Origin: Corydoras sp. C115
Taxonomy: Eukaryota; Chordata; Actinopteri; Siluriformes; Callichthyidae
Direction of reading: 5' to 3'
Assembly (NCBI GenBank): GCA_019802505.1
Contig: JAFMOC010000439.1
Span: 62,001-126,000, forward strand
Length of the DNA: 64,000 nucleotides
Shown: piece by piece, positions 46,218 to 56,582 of the stretch
Numbering within the stretch: the first letter of the stretch is position 1
How the letters are laid out: each line of letters starts with the position of its first letter
Translations under genes and position numbers: made by a program
The notes under the pieces: model-generated
What the model saw: the letters and a program-made list of their open reading frames with translations, nothing else
What the model was told of the DNA's origin: nothing
Database searches by the model: none

Positions 46218-49200
46218 CCTTTTGTCAAATAAAATCATCCTAATTTCTGTTAATATTTTTTTTAAATGATGTGTGCGCTTTAACCCATTTACGGTGCTCT
46301 AGAAAAACTAAAAAAATCTTTAAATTTAAAAATCTTTTTTAAAAACCACGCTTATAGCGCCATCTTGTGGTGAAATTTCAACTGATTCGACTATCAGTCG
46401 ACTATAGGGAAAATCTGACGAATCAGATTCGACTATGAAAATCCTTAGTTGAAGACAGCCCTAGTCTTGAATATCGATCTTTTTACGCAAGTATTGTTCA
46501 ATACCAATACCAGCGTTGGTATCGATATTATCGATATTTGTATCGATCCGCACAGCTCTAGTATTTAGAGTATTGTTAAGACTCATTTTCCAAAAAGATA
46601 CTGACGGCAAAAACGTTGATTCCATCGACGGTGTACTTGTAGTAGTACAGATTCACTGCGTGGTAGCAGCACAGGAGGGCCTGGCCCTCGTTCTGAGGAC
46701 GAGGACAAATAATTAAATACTATTTTCAAATGTATATAATTGCTATATTACATTCATTCATTCATCATATCCCACTTTATCCTCTATTAGGGTCGCGGTG
46801 GGGGGGGAGGTTCCCCATGCCCATCCAGGGGAGAACATCTCGGGCGCTGGGCAGATAGACCCAGGACAGGGCGCCAATCCATCGCTGGGCACACTCACTC
46901 ACACACAAACACACTCTATATGGGGCAATTTGGAGAACTCAATTGACTTGATCCATGTTTTTGGACTGTGGGAGGAAACCGGAGAACCCTGACGAAACCC
47001 ACGTGGACACGGGGAGAACATGGAAACTCCACCCAGATGGGGATTCGAACCGGGAATCCCTAGCGCTGAGAGGAGAACATGCTAAACCACTAAGCCACCG
47101 TGCCGCGCAATATTACATATTTATATTATTTCCATAGGGCAGCACGGTGGCTTAGTGGTTTAGCATGTTCTCTTCTCAGCACTAGGGATTCCCGGTTCGA
47201 ATCCCCATCTGGGTGGAGTTTCCACGTTCTCCCCGTGTCCACGTGGGTTTCCTCCAGGTTCTCCGGTTTTCTCCCACAGTCCAAAAACATGGATCAAGTC
47301 AATTGAGTTCTCCAAATTGCCCCATATAGAGTGTGTCTGTGTGAGTGAGTGTGTGTCCACTGATGGATTGGCGCCCTGTCTTGGGTGTATCTGCCCAGCA
47401 CCTGAGACGTTCTCCCCTGGATGGGCATGGGGAACCCCCCCCCCCCCTGAATTATTTCTATAATATTATTTCCAAAACACTCATTATCTCCCACTTAATC
47501 CTATGTTTGGGTCGTGGGTGGGTTCCCCATGCCCATTTAGTGGAGAACGTTCCAGGTAATGGGCAGATTCACCTTGGACATTGGCACCCGTCCATCACTG
47601 GACACACACACACTATATAAGGGCAATTCAGAACAGCCAATTCACCTAAAGTCCATGTTTCTGGAATCCGCAGTGCTGAGAGGAGAACCTGCCAACCACG
47701 ACGCCACCTTGTCGCCCCAATTTTAAATGCTATCTTTAATTAACTATTAAATTAAAGAGTTCCAGTCCTACTTTCTCCTCGTTCACACGATAACGAGATT
47801 AATTAGAGCCTCACCCCGGTGACCTCACCGACTCCAACTTGGTCCGGGTGCATCAGCAGGACGGTGCTCAGCATCTGAACGTTCATCTTGGCCACAGGGA
47901 TGGTGATGACCAAGAGCCAGCAGAGGAGAAACAACACGCTGTGCACCACAACCAGGAGAGGGTATCCCAGCAGGAGCCACGTGTAAACACTGGGAAGCTT
48001 CTGAAAGAGAACCCAGGCCCGCAGGCCGTATGAACAAGACCTGCAGGAGAGGAGAACGCTGCAGAGTCAGCTTAAAAGCAACCTACCCAGTAGCTCTGCT
48101 CTGGAGGTCCGGATGGATCCACCACGTTCCCCTCCACAGCGCCGGGTATCAGGTGGGACGACGGCTGCTCCTCGTCTTCTCCAAGTAAAGCATCACAGTG
48201 GGGATTCCCTCTGAATCCACTCGTCTAAAAGGAAAATATGGACCTCGTTAACATGCCGATTCATCAGGAACCCAATGACGCTGGTTTATTTTAATTTAGT
48301 TTATTTCTACTGACGAATTTAAAGGGAAACTTTGGTCATTTCTTTTTCAACCTGGGCTGCAATTTCTCATCCTTTTGGGTCCAGATTTGACCTTTAGTCA
48401 CAAATGATGATACTATATGGTTACTATATTTACAGGCTGTTCCTTCTGTCTGAGACCCAGCAGCAGCACGGGTCACTTTAGTTGATTATTGATGGGAAGC
48501 TGTCTCCTAATGCCGAGTTCTATTTTGTTAGACAATTTTAATCGACAGGGCAAATTGTTCAACATGATTCCCATTGTACAGCATTTCTATGGTTCTTGAT
48601 GTTTGTGCATTAACCGAATACCAGATAACTTTCATTTTGTTGTCCATAGTAAAAAAATATATAGATATTAAGGGTGAAAATAAGATTCAAATTTAACACC
48701 AAAGTTTCCCTTTAACCCTTTAATGTCCTCACCAAGAAAAAAGCAAAGGATTTATTTTATTATATATATTTTTATGTTTAGGGCATTAATAAAAACAATT
48801 GGTGTTTTTTTTTTTTTTTCTTAAATAGACCCCACAGTTTTCAAAATATACACCTCTACCAAACGGATGAGCAGGACATTAAAGGGTTAAGGCAGTCCCC
48901 TAAATCTGATGGTTAACAGTATACAACCTTCTGTATGGCTTTTCCAAAGGGCCACAGAAAATACCAAGACAGTCTGAAACACAGTTTCCCTGCGATAAAC
49001 AAAACGAAGGTTGAATACATTAATATTCATGCGTATGAGCAAGCAGGCGTTTCCACGACCCTGATGGGTGGGCGAGTTACCGTGAGGGATTCCAATGACC
49101 GTGAGGAATATAAGAACCCCGATGAGAACGTACAGCGCAGAGAGCCACCATCCGACGAAAACCACGTACAGAACATTGCCGCAGGTGAACAAAGAGCCTG

Positions 49201-52200
49201 ACGAAGCCAAAAAAACAATTAATACAAACTACATAATACAAAAAAATAAACGCCTTTAATTTGTATAATAATAAATGATTAAAGGGACAAATCTGGCTAA
49301 ATCAATCGTTAATTCATTCGTTTATTCATTATCTTCCGCTTTATCCTCTATTAGGGTCGCGGTGGGGGGGGGTTCCCCATGCCCATCCAGGGGAGAACGT
49401 CTCGGGCGCTGGGCAGATACACCCAGGACAGGGCGCCAATCCATCGCTGGGCATCATTGTTAATACAGAATATTAAATTAAACTGAATTAATTACCTAAT
49501 TAGGCGGCACGGTGGCTTAGTGGTCAGCACGTTGGCCTCTCAGCGCTAGGGATTCCCGGTTCGAATCCCCATATGGGTGGAGTTTCCATGTTCTGCCCGT
49601 GGCCGCGTGGCTTTCCTCCGGGTTCTCCGGTTTGCTCCCACAGTCCAAAAACATGGATCAAGTCAATTGAATTCTCCAAATTGCCCCATTTAGAGTGTGT
49701 GTGTGTGAGTGAGTGTGTACCCAGTGATGGATTGGCGCCCTGTCCTGGGTCTCTCTGCCCAGCGCCCGAGACGTTCTCCCCTGGATGGGCATGGGGAACC
49801 CCACTGCGACCCTAATAGAGGATAAAGCGGGAGATAATGAATAAATGAATTAATTAATTACCTAATTAGGCAGCACGGTGGCTTAGTGGTTTAGCATGTT
49901 CTCCTCTCAGCACTAGGGATTCCTGGTTCGAATCCCCATCTGGGTGGAGTTTCCACGTTCTCCCCGTGTCCGCGTGGGTTTCCTCCGGGTTCTCCGGTTT
50001 CCTCCCACAGTCCAAAAACATGGATCAAGTCAAAGAGTTCTCCAAATTGCCCCATATAGAGTGTGTCTGTGTGAGTGAGTGTGTGCCCAGCGATGGATTG
50101 GCGCCCTGTCCTGGGTCTATCTGCCCAGCGCCCGAAACGTTCTCCCCTGGATGGGCATGGGGAACCCCACCGCGACCCTAATAGAGGATAAAGCGGGAGA
50201 TAATGAATGAATGAATTAATTAATTACCTAATTAACTGAACCGAAGTGAGTTGTAGTGTGTGTGTAGATCTGACCTGTGTTTGGTTTAATGACATTGAGT
50301 TCTGAGTAAAGTTCCTTCACGATCTCGGATCGGTCCTCGAAAGGTCGCTCAGTCACATGACTCTTCCACTTCCGAAATCCGAACTTAATATGAAAAAAAA
50401 AAACAAAAAAAAAAAACCCATCACATGCTCATGATTCCTGAATATTAACAGCTGAAATGATTAATGTCCAATGTAACTTAAAATACCTTGTAATTATTGG
50501 CGAGTTTCTGCGCCTCCACTGGGTTCTCAGCGCGTATGGTGGCCCTACAAGAACCGTCATCCCAAAGCTCCGCTGTATGTGTACTGTGCGCTACGAACGA
50601 AGAAGAAACGCCGAGGTATCATAACAAAAAACCGCAGAACAACCACAGTGCGGATTAATTTATTTAAATGTCAAGAGATGAATCGAATCGAATGAATAAA
50701 GTCACATGATGTCAATGACGCCAAGCTTACCTCTGTGTCTGTGGGAACCATGAGGACTGCAGGACAAATACGGCGTGTCATTCTGATCGCAGCGAGAACA
50801 TGGAACGTGACCTCTTCCTTCAGAATTGGCTCGGAGTCTGGTCTGGTCCCACGGAAGATCTGAGGTCAGAGGACGAATGAATTGAGGGCACTGTGTTACA
50901 CAAAGGAACCGTGGGTTCCCACTGGCATCGGACAATGAAAGCCGTAAAAGGTTCTATCCTGGAAAGTTCATCTTCTTTCAACGGTTCATGACCAAAACGG
51001 CTTTAAAAGACCCTGATATCATGCTTTTTTTCTTTTTATTAGTGAGAGGAGAGATGGGAAATGGTCCTGTGTTTACACATAACGTTCCACAGTTCCATGA
51101 AAATCACTAAGAACCATCTGTTTTAAAAGATCACTGGCGTAAACAGCTTTCATGTGTGATGATGGTCTGTGCTGTAGACAGAAAGTCACACGGGCAACTG
51201 GGAACAGACTCCAGCTTTCAGAACTATTTAAAAAGGCAGTCTTTTGACCTTCTGACACGGCAGACTATTATTTTTTACTAATTAATAATTTGAGAACTCT
51301 ACATTTAAGGTATTTTATCAGTAATGTTCTTAATAAGGGTGGCACGGTGGCTTAGTGGTTTGGGATGTTCTCCTCTCAGCACTAGGGATTCCCTCTTCGA
51401 ATCCCCATCCGGGTGGAGTTTCCATGTACTCCCCGTGTCCGCGTGGGTGTCCTCCGGGTTCTCCGGTTTCCTCCCACGGTCCAAAAACATGGATCAAGTT
51501 AATTGAATTCTCCAAATTGCCCCATATAGTGTGTCTGTGTGAGTGAGTGTGTGCCCAGCGATGGATTGCCCCCCTGTCCTGGGTGTATCTGCCCAGCGCC
51601 CGAAACGTTCTCCCCTGGATGGGCATGGGGAACCCCACCGCGACCCTAATAGAGGATAAAGCGGGAGATAATGGATGAATGAATGTTCTTAATAAATGTA
51701 AAGGTTTGTAAGCAGATGTTGTGTGCTGTACTCATTACAGAACGTTAACAGCATCTGCTGAACGTAGAAAACGTATAAATCAGGAACAACGTAATGTTTT
51801 ATTCGCCATCATAAGAAAGTATTAGTACTGTAGGTCAGCTACACGACATCTGATCAGATAAATGTAAATAAATCTACTGCTGCAACCTAGGGCGGCACGG
51901 TGGCTTAGTGGTTTAGCATGTTCTCCTCTCAGCGCTGGGGATTCCCGCTTTGAATCCCCATCCGGGTGGAGTTTCCATGTTCTCCCCGTGTCCGCGTGGG
52001 TGTCCTCCGGGTTCTCCGGTTTCCTCCCACGGTCCAAAAACATGGATCAAGTCAACTGAGTTCTCCAAATTGCCCCATATAGAGTGTGTCTGTGTGAGTG
52101 AGTGTGTGCCCAGTGATAGATTGGCGTCCTGTCCTGGGTCTATCTGCCCAGCGCCCAAAACGTTCTCCCCTGGATGGGCATGGGGAACCCCACCGCGACC

Positions 52201-52862
52201 CTAATAGAGGATAAAGCGGGAGATAATGAATGAATGAATTATCTTAATGAATGTAAAGGTTTGTAAGAAGCATAATGCCTCAGTGCTGATGTTGTGTGCA
52301 CAGTCCAAAAACATGGATCAAGTCAATTGAGTTCTCCAAATTGCCCCATATAGAGTGTGTCTGTGTGAGTGTGTGTATGTGTCCAGTGATAGATTGCCCC
52401 CCTGTCCTGATTAGATAGATTGCCCCCCACGACCCTAATGGAGGTTAAAGCAGAAGATAATGGAGGAATGGATGTTACAACCTTACAACGTTTTTTTTCC
52501 CCTTTACCTGTGAATAGAATTCGTACTAAACTCATGACGTCACAATGCTGACGTCCCGTACGATTTGTACACCTGTTGTTATTATTATCAGCCTTGACGT
52601 TTATAACGAGTTATAACGCATCATTACAATTAAATTAAAGGAGACTTAACGAGTCAGACAGAAGACAGCGCTGTCAGGGCAGTTTTAATTAGAATCGTGC
52701 AGTCTTAATTAAATTAGAACTACAGCAGAGTGAGGTTCGGGACGCGGTGACTATAAATAACAACGAATAAAAAAGCTTCAGCAAACCCCACATGTGTAAC
52801 TTACCTCGGCCTCCGTGGCTGTCGCTGCTTCTTTCTCTCCGTTCGGCGGAGTCCGCGTCCAT
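38911..52862 (-). CDS. cax1: vertebrate CAX-type vacuolar Ca2+/H+ exchanger
   Basis: Endomembrane antiporter that loads Ca2+ into acidic stores; known from fish and other non-placental vertebrates. Exons in transcript order: 52862-52805, 50859-50731, 50572-50487, 50383-50275, 49197-49081, 48989-48928, 48224-48087, 48000-47815, 46692-46602, 45361-45220, 45132-44949, 43934-43835, 42286-42162, 42076-42039, 41954-41842, 40716-40574, 40466-40372, 40297-40219, 39246-39138, 38984-38911. Phases agree throughout, giving 725 aa. The two cation-exchanger repeats are visible: GAVVNATFGSITELTF at about 383-398 and GVTLLAMVPEIPEIVNG at about 611-627. The long N-terminal part has a Cys-rich patch (CSRC, residues 20-62), a hydrophobic helix near 130-165 and an acidic segment. 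A luminal/cytosolic loop at 468-509 has CEDC and CRSC pairs. The donor after the exon ending at 40574 is GC. The donor of exon 46692-46602 (GTATCT) was chosen on phase. The gene symbol follows zebrafish usage. Confidence 0.92.
39428..40146 (+). mobile_element. SINE, LINE fragment and SINE fragment in CAX intron
   Basis: SINE 39428-39777; a second LINE family at about 39778-39945 whose plus frame reads RGRPKRRIMDVVREDMKVFG, a polymerase C-terminal motif; SINE 3' part 40003-40146. Confidence 0.75.
40753..41254 (-). mobile_element. SINE inserted in a (TA)n tract
   Basis: (TA)n 40753-40833, minus SINE 40834-41182, (TA)n 41187-41254. Lies immediately 5' of CAX exon 40716-40574 in sense. Confidence 0.92.
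41320..41580 (+). mobile_element. SINE, plus, head missing
   Basis: Starts at TTCTCCCAGTTGTCCGCGTG and has a complete tail. Confidence 0.85.
42375..43088 (-). mobile_element. two minus-strand SINEs sharing target copies
   Basis: 42375-42719 and 42730-43088. CCTATCCCAACATT is present between and after them, with CACCCAACAT before the first. Confidence 0.9.
43164..43777. mobile_element. longest copy of the TAGGGGTG hAT-type family
   Basis: Perfect duplication GAATATGC at 43156-43163 and 43778-43785. The right terminal repeat is cut short after ATCCTTA. The interior has a frameshifted coding remnant with MAMMAMATKK and then ASKVREFIEKDK and KKVKCKT, resembling the start of a BED-finger transposase. 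Confidence 0.85.
44089..44790. mobile_element. two SINEs in opposite orientation
   Basis: 44089-44383 minus, internally shortened, flanked by ACGACAAATAAT; 44441-44790 plus, flanked by AATAATAAAATA. Confidence 0.88.
45435..46560 (-). mobile_element. hAT element filling CAX intron 9
   Basis: Terminal repeats TAGAGCTGTGCGATACC and GATCCGCACAGCTCTA; perfect 8-bp duplication GTATTTAG at 45427-45434 and 46561-46568. A minus-strand ORF from about 45945 encodes a BED zinc finger: RLYFTAENATSATCSVCKKS then NTTNLFKLMKKHTAHP (C..C and H....H). The transposase is otherwise lost. Confidence 0.92.
46029..46463. mobile_element. hAT-type element nested in the CAX-intron hAT
   Basis: TAGGGGTGAG to CAGCCCTA with perfect duplication GTCTTGAA at 46021-46028 and 46464-46471. 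Confidence 0.93.
46752..47720. mobile_element. three SINE copies, one degenerate
   Basis: 46752-47107 minus; 47136-47447 plus, tail missing; 47480-47720 minus, strongly diverged (CCCATTTAGTGGAGAACG) and perhaps an older subfamily. Confidence 0.8.
48225..48927. other. unique intron sequence of CAX
   Basis: No repeat of the main families seen. AT-rich with short A and T runs. Contains repeated CTTTGG and TTTCCCTTTAA motifs. Confidence 0.3.
49320..50216. mobile_element. SINE fragment and two plus-strand SINEs with triple target site
   Basis: 49320-49455 minus, tail half; 49503-49850 plus; 49868-50216 plus. TAATTACCTAATTA occurs before, between and after the two full copies. Confidence 0.9.
51337..52475 (+). 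mobile_element. three plus-strand SINE copies
   Basis: 51337-51687, flanked by GTTCTTAATAA; 51890-52240; 52300-52475, 3' part only with internal damage. Confidence 0.88.
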
Positions 52863-52942
52863 TTTCAGCTCCTGCGGTTTTAAAACATTAACATTAACAA
52901 ACCTCATGTGATTCCAGCGCCGGCCGGCCGTCGCCTTCGCTA

Positions 52943-52962
52943 GGCATTGTGGGGAATTGAGT
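52943..52962 (-). promoter_or_regulatory. ZNF143/THAP11-like promoter element upstream of CAX
   Basis: GGCATTGTGGGGAATTGAG about 80 bp upstream of the CAX start codon, beside a GC-rich stretch (52915-52935). It resembles the GCATTNTGGGAATTGTAGT-type element of housekeeping promoters. Match by eye only. Confidence 0.3.
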
Positions 52963-53019
52963 TTTTAGACGCGTGCGCGAACAGGCGGCAAGTTGACCAG
53001 CACGCAGTGTTCAAATACA

Positions 53020-53106
53020 ATATTCATTCATTCATTCATTCATCCATTCATTCATTCATCCATTCATTCATTCATTATCTCCCGCTTTATCCTCTATTAG
53101 GGTCGG
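53020..53106 (-). mobile_element. SINE tail only
   Basis: ATTCATTC/ATCC repeats followed by CTCCCGCTTTATCCTCTATT, stopping after about 30 bp of tail. Confidence 0.7.
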
Positions 53107-53264
53107 GGACCGGAGTCAAGTGATCCGTGGTTTAGCGATTCACGGTGAAGTCATCCGCACTTTAAATATAAGTGCTCCTATATACTCAGTATTACGGTAG
53201 TTCACAGAACGCTGTAAATTAGACTTGTTTAAAGGACTTTAACCCTTATATTTAGGGTGTATAT

Positions 53265-53278
53265 ATATATTTAACCCT

Positions 53279-53323
<45 letters not shown>

Positions 53324-53351
53324 TATATATATATATAGATAAATAAACTGA

Positions 53352-53419
<68 letters not shown>

Positions 53420-53420
53420 G

Positions 53421-53456
<36 letters not shown>

Positions 53457-53500
53457 TTATATATTATCAGTTATACATATATATATATATATATATATAT

Positions 53501-53537
<37 letters not shown>

Positions 53538-53565
53538 TATATATATGGTATATATATGGTATATA
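53265..53565. repeat. compound (TA)n/(TG)n satellite
   Basis: Long TA runs interrupted by a (TG)n run at 53424-53453 and by short ATAGATA units, upstream of the CAX promoter. Confidence 0.93.
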
Positions 53566-53677
53566 TGTGGTATAAACTGATTTTGAAGGACAATTTCTCA
53601 AAAATTACCCATAATGCCTAAACCATTTCACGACCACATAATAGGTAGGGGTCTTCTCCTTCACTACTGTCAGTTTC

Positions 53678-54893
53678 CATTATCTCCCGCTTTATCCTCT
53701 ATTAGTGTCGCGGTGGGGTTCCCCATCCCCATGTCCAGTGGAGAACATCTAGGGTGCTGGGCAGATAGACCCAGGACAGGGCGCCAATCCATCGCTGGGC
53801 ACACACTCACTCACACACACACACTCTATATGGGGCAATTTGGAGAATTCAATTGACTTGATCCATGTTTTTGGACCGTGGGAGGAAACCCACGCGGACA
53901 CGGGGAGAACATGGAAACTCCACCCAGATGGGTATTCGAACCGGGAATCCCCAGCGCTGAGAGGAGAACGTGCTAAACCACTAAGCCACCGTGCCGCCCA
54001 AATACAATATAAAGGGCTAAAATATGGAGACACCAACACATTAGACCCTCAGCAGCTTTAACTCGGTTCTCCCTCTGCAGTTAGAACAGAATTCTGAAAT
54101 ATATCTGCAGATATAATTTTTTCTGTAAAGTCGGACACTGATGTTGGACAACAGGACCTGGCTTGTAATCATCCATCCATTATCTCCCCCCTTTATCCTC
54201 TATTAGGGTCGCGGTGGGGTTCCCCATGCCCATCCAGGGGAGAACGTCTCGGGCGCTGGGCAGATACACCCAGGACAGGACGCCAATCCATCGCTGGGCA
54301 CACACTCACTCACACACTCTATATGGGGCAATTTGGAGAACTCAATTGACTTGATCCATGTTTTTGGACTGTGGGAAGAAACCGGAGAACCCGGAAGAAA
54401 CCCACACGGACACGGGGAGAACATGGAAACTCCACCCAGATGGGGATTCGAACCGGGAATCCCTAGCGCTGAGAGGAGAACTTGCTAAACCACTGAGCCA
54501 CCGTGCTGCTCAGGTCGTTTTTTTAAAGGTTTAAATTGGAACTGGCGGCACGGTGGCTTAGTGGTCAGCACGTTCTCCTCTCAGCGCTAGGTATTCCCGG
54601 TTCGAATCCCCATCTGGGTGGAGTTTCCATGTTCTCCCCGTGTCCGCGTGGGTTTCCTCCGGGTTCTCCGGTTTCCTCCCACAGTCCAAAAACATGGATC
54701 AAGTTATTTGAGTTCTCTAAATTGCCCCATATAGAGTGTGTTTGAGTGTGTGGGTGTGTGCCCAGTGATGGATTGGCGTCCTGTCCTGGGTCTATCTGCC
54801 CAGCGCCCGAGATGTTCTCCCCTGGATGGGCATGGGGAACCCCACCGCGACCCTAATAGAGGATAAAGCGGGAGATAATGAATGAATGAATAA
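53678..54893. mobile_element. three SINE copies
   Basis: 53678-53999 minus, flanked by CAAATACAATA (52.99 kb side and 54.00 kb side); 54170-54514 minus; 54545-54893 plus. Confidence 0.87.
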
Positions 54894-54954
54894 ATTGGAA
54901 CTCGTCATGTTTCGTTACATGCAGAAATATTTATCAGCCTTGTACACGCCGAGC

Positions 54955-55045
54955 AGGGAGCAACTTGGGTTGGGTGCCTTGCCCCAGGGGAACGTCAGCT
55001 GACCGGGCATCGAACCAAGGACCTTTAAGTCACAAGACTGTTTTA
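54955..55045 (-). mobile_element. possible tRNA-SINE fragment
   Basis: Minus-strand GGTCCTTGGTTCGATGCCCG followed by GGGGCAAGGCACC, a motif pair seen in fish SINEs. Confidence 0.4.
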
Positions 55046-55176
55046 TTACCCACCAACGAACGAGCAAAAATAAACACACCTTTAAAAATAAAACTCTTTA
55101 TTTCATTTATTAAGTCAAACAGAGTTGTTCAAATTCATATAACGCAATTCTCAATTAGGTTGACGACCAGCAGGGG

Positions 55177-55377
55177 TCAGAACCAAACACCTGCAGGACT
55201 CTTGTCTGGAGCGGTGTTGTAGCAGATGCAGCCCATGCAGAAGAGATGCATTAGTTCAACACGTTCACGTCGTTGGCAGACATGGCCGTGGCTCCTCGAG
55301 ATCCAGTTCGATAAAACAGCCGTGGAAGCAACTTTTACCCAAAGACCTGCGTGACGTGTGAACACTTTCGAGAACAT
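55177..55377 (-). other. small unidentified ORF with downstream polyadenylation signals
   Basis: A 66-codon minus-strand ORF (starts MFSKVFTRHAG, ends SPAGVWF), with minus-strand AATAAA-type hexamers 70-140 bp after the stop. Not repeat-derived as far as I can see. I do not recognise it. It could equally be 3' UTR of ARMC10, whose stop is 1.2 kb upstream on the same strand. Confidence 0.2.
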
Positions 55378-55487
55378 GCAAAATCAAACCAAACGTTTAA
55401 AGCGCCAAGGGATCCAGAAGCCTCCTGCACAGAGCTAACAGGAGAGATTCAGGTAGAACACAAAAAATAAAAAATAAAAAAAATACG

Positions 55488-56277
55488 GATGGAGTTTCCA
55501 TGTTCTCCCCGTGTCCGCGTGGGTGTCCTCCGGGTTCTCCGGTTCCCTCCCACAGTCCAAAAACATGGATCAAGTCAATTGAGTTCTCAAAATTGCCCCA
55601 TATAGAGTGTGTCTGTGTGAGTGAGTGTGTGTCCAGCGATAGATTGGCGCCCTGTCCTGGGTCTATCTGCCCAGCGCCCGAAACGTTCTCCCTGGATGGG
55701 CATGAGGAACGAATCCCCATCTGGGTGTTGTTTCCATGTTCTCCCCATGTCCACGTGGGTTTCCTCCGGGCTCTCCGTTTTACTCCCACAGCCCAAAAAC
55801 ATGGATCAAGTCAATTGAATTCTCCAAATTGCCCCATATAGAGTGTCTGTGTAAGTGAGTGTGTGTCCAGCGATAGATTGGCGCCCTGTCCTGGGTTTAT
55901 CTGCCCAGCGCCCGAGCCGTTCTCCCCTGGATCAGCATGGAGAACCCCCCCTCCCGCGACCCTAATAGAGGATAAATCGGAAGATAATGAATGAATGAAT
56001 TATCTTAATAAATATAAAGGTTTGTAAGAAGCATAATGCCTCAGTGCTGATGTTGTGTGCACAGTCCAAAAACATGGATCAAGTCAATTGAGTTCTCCAA
56101 ATTGCCCCATATAGAGTGTGTCTGTGAGTGTGTGTATGTGTCCACTGATAGATTGGCGCCCTGTCCTGGGTGTATCTGCCCAGCGCCCGAGACGTTCTCC
56201 CCTGGATGGGCATGGGGAACCCCCCCCCCGCGACCCTAATAGAGGATAAAGCGGGAAATGATGACTGAATGAATGTA
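55488..56277 (+). mobile_element. three partial plus-strand SINEs
   Basis: 55488-55712, 55713-56002 and 56060-56277. Heads are missing in all. A duplicated neighbour (GTAAGAAGCATAATGCCTCAG) also precedes the fragment at 52300. Confidence 0.82.
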
Positions 56278-56582
56278 ATATAGCAATTATATACATTTGA
56301 AAAATGTATTTAAGTATTTAATTACTCAGAAATATTTCTGCTCAAACGCCATTCCAAAAAAACAACAGCGTTTGCATCCAGTACGCTTTGCCTTTCTTCT
56401 TTAAATTTGCAGGACCGCCCTCAGAGAGGAATACAGGCACTGAAGAAACGAGGGCCTTTAAAATATCACGGGCGCTTCACTGTCCTGTTGAATTTTTTTT
56501 TTTACACGCATCATTAAGCCCTCCTGCACATCGAACCCTGTGAAGTGCACTGACCGGTCGTTTGAAACGAAGCTGTTTAAAG

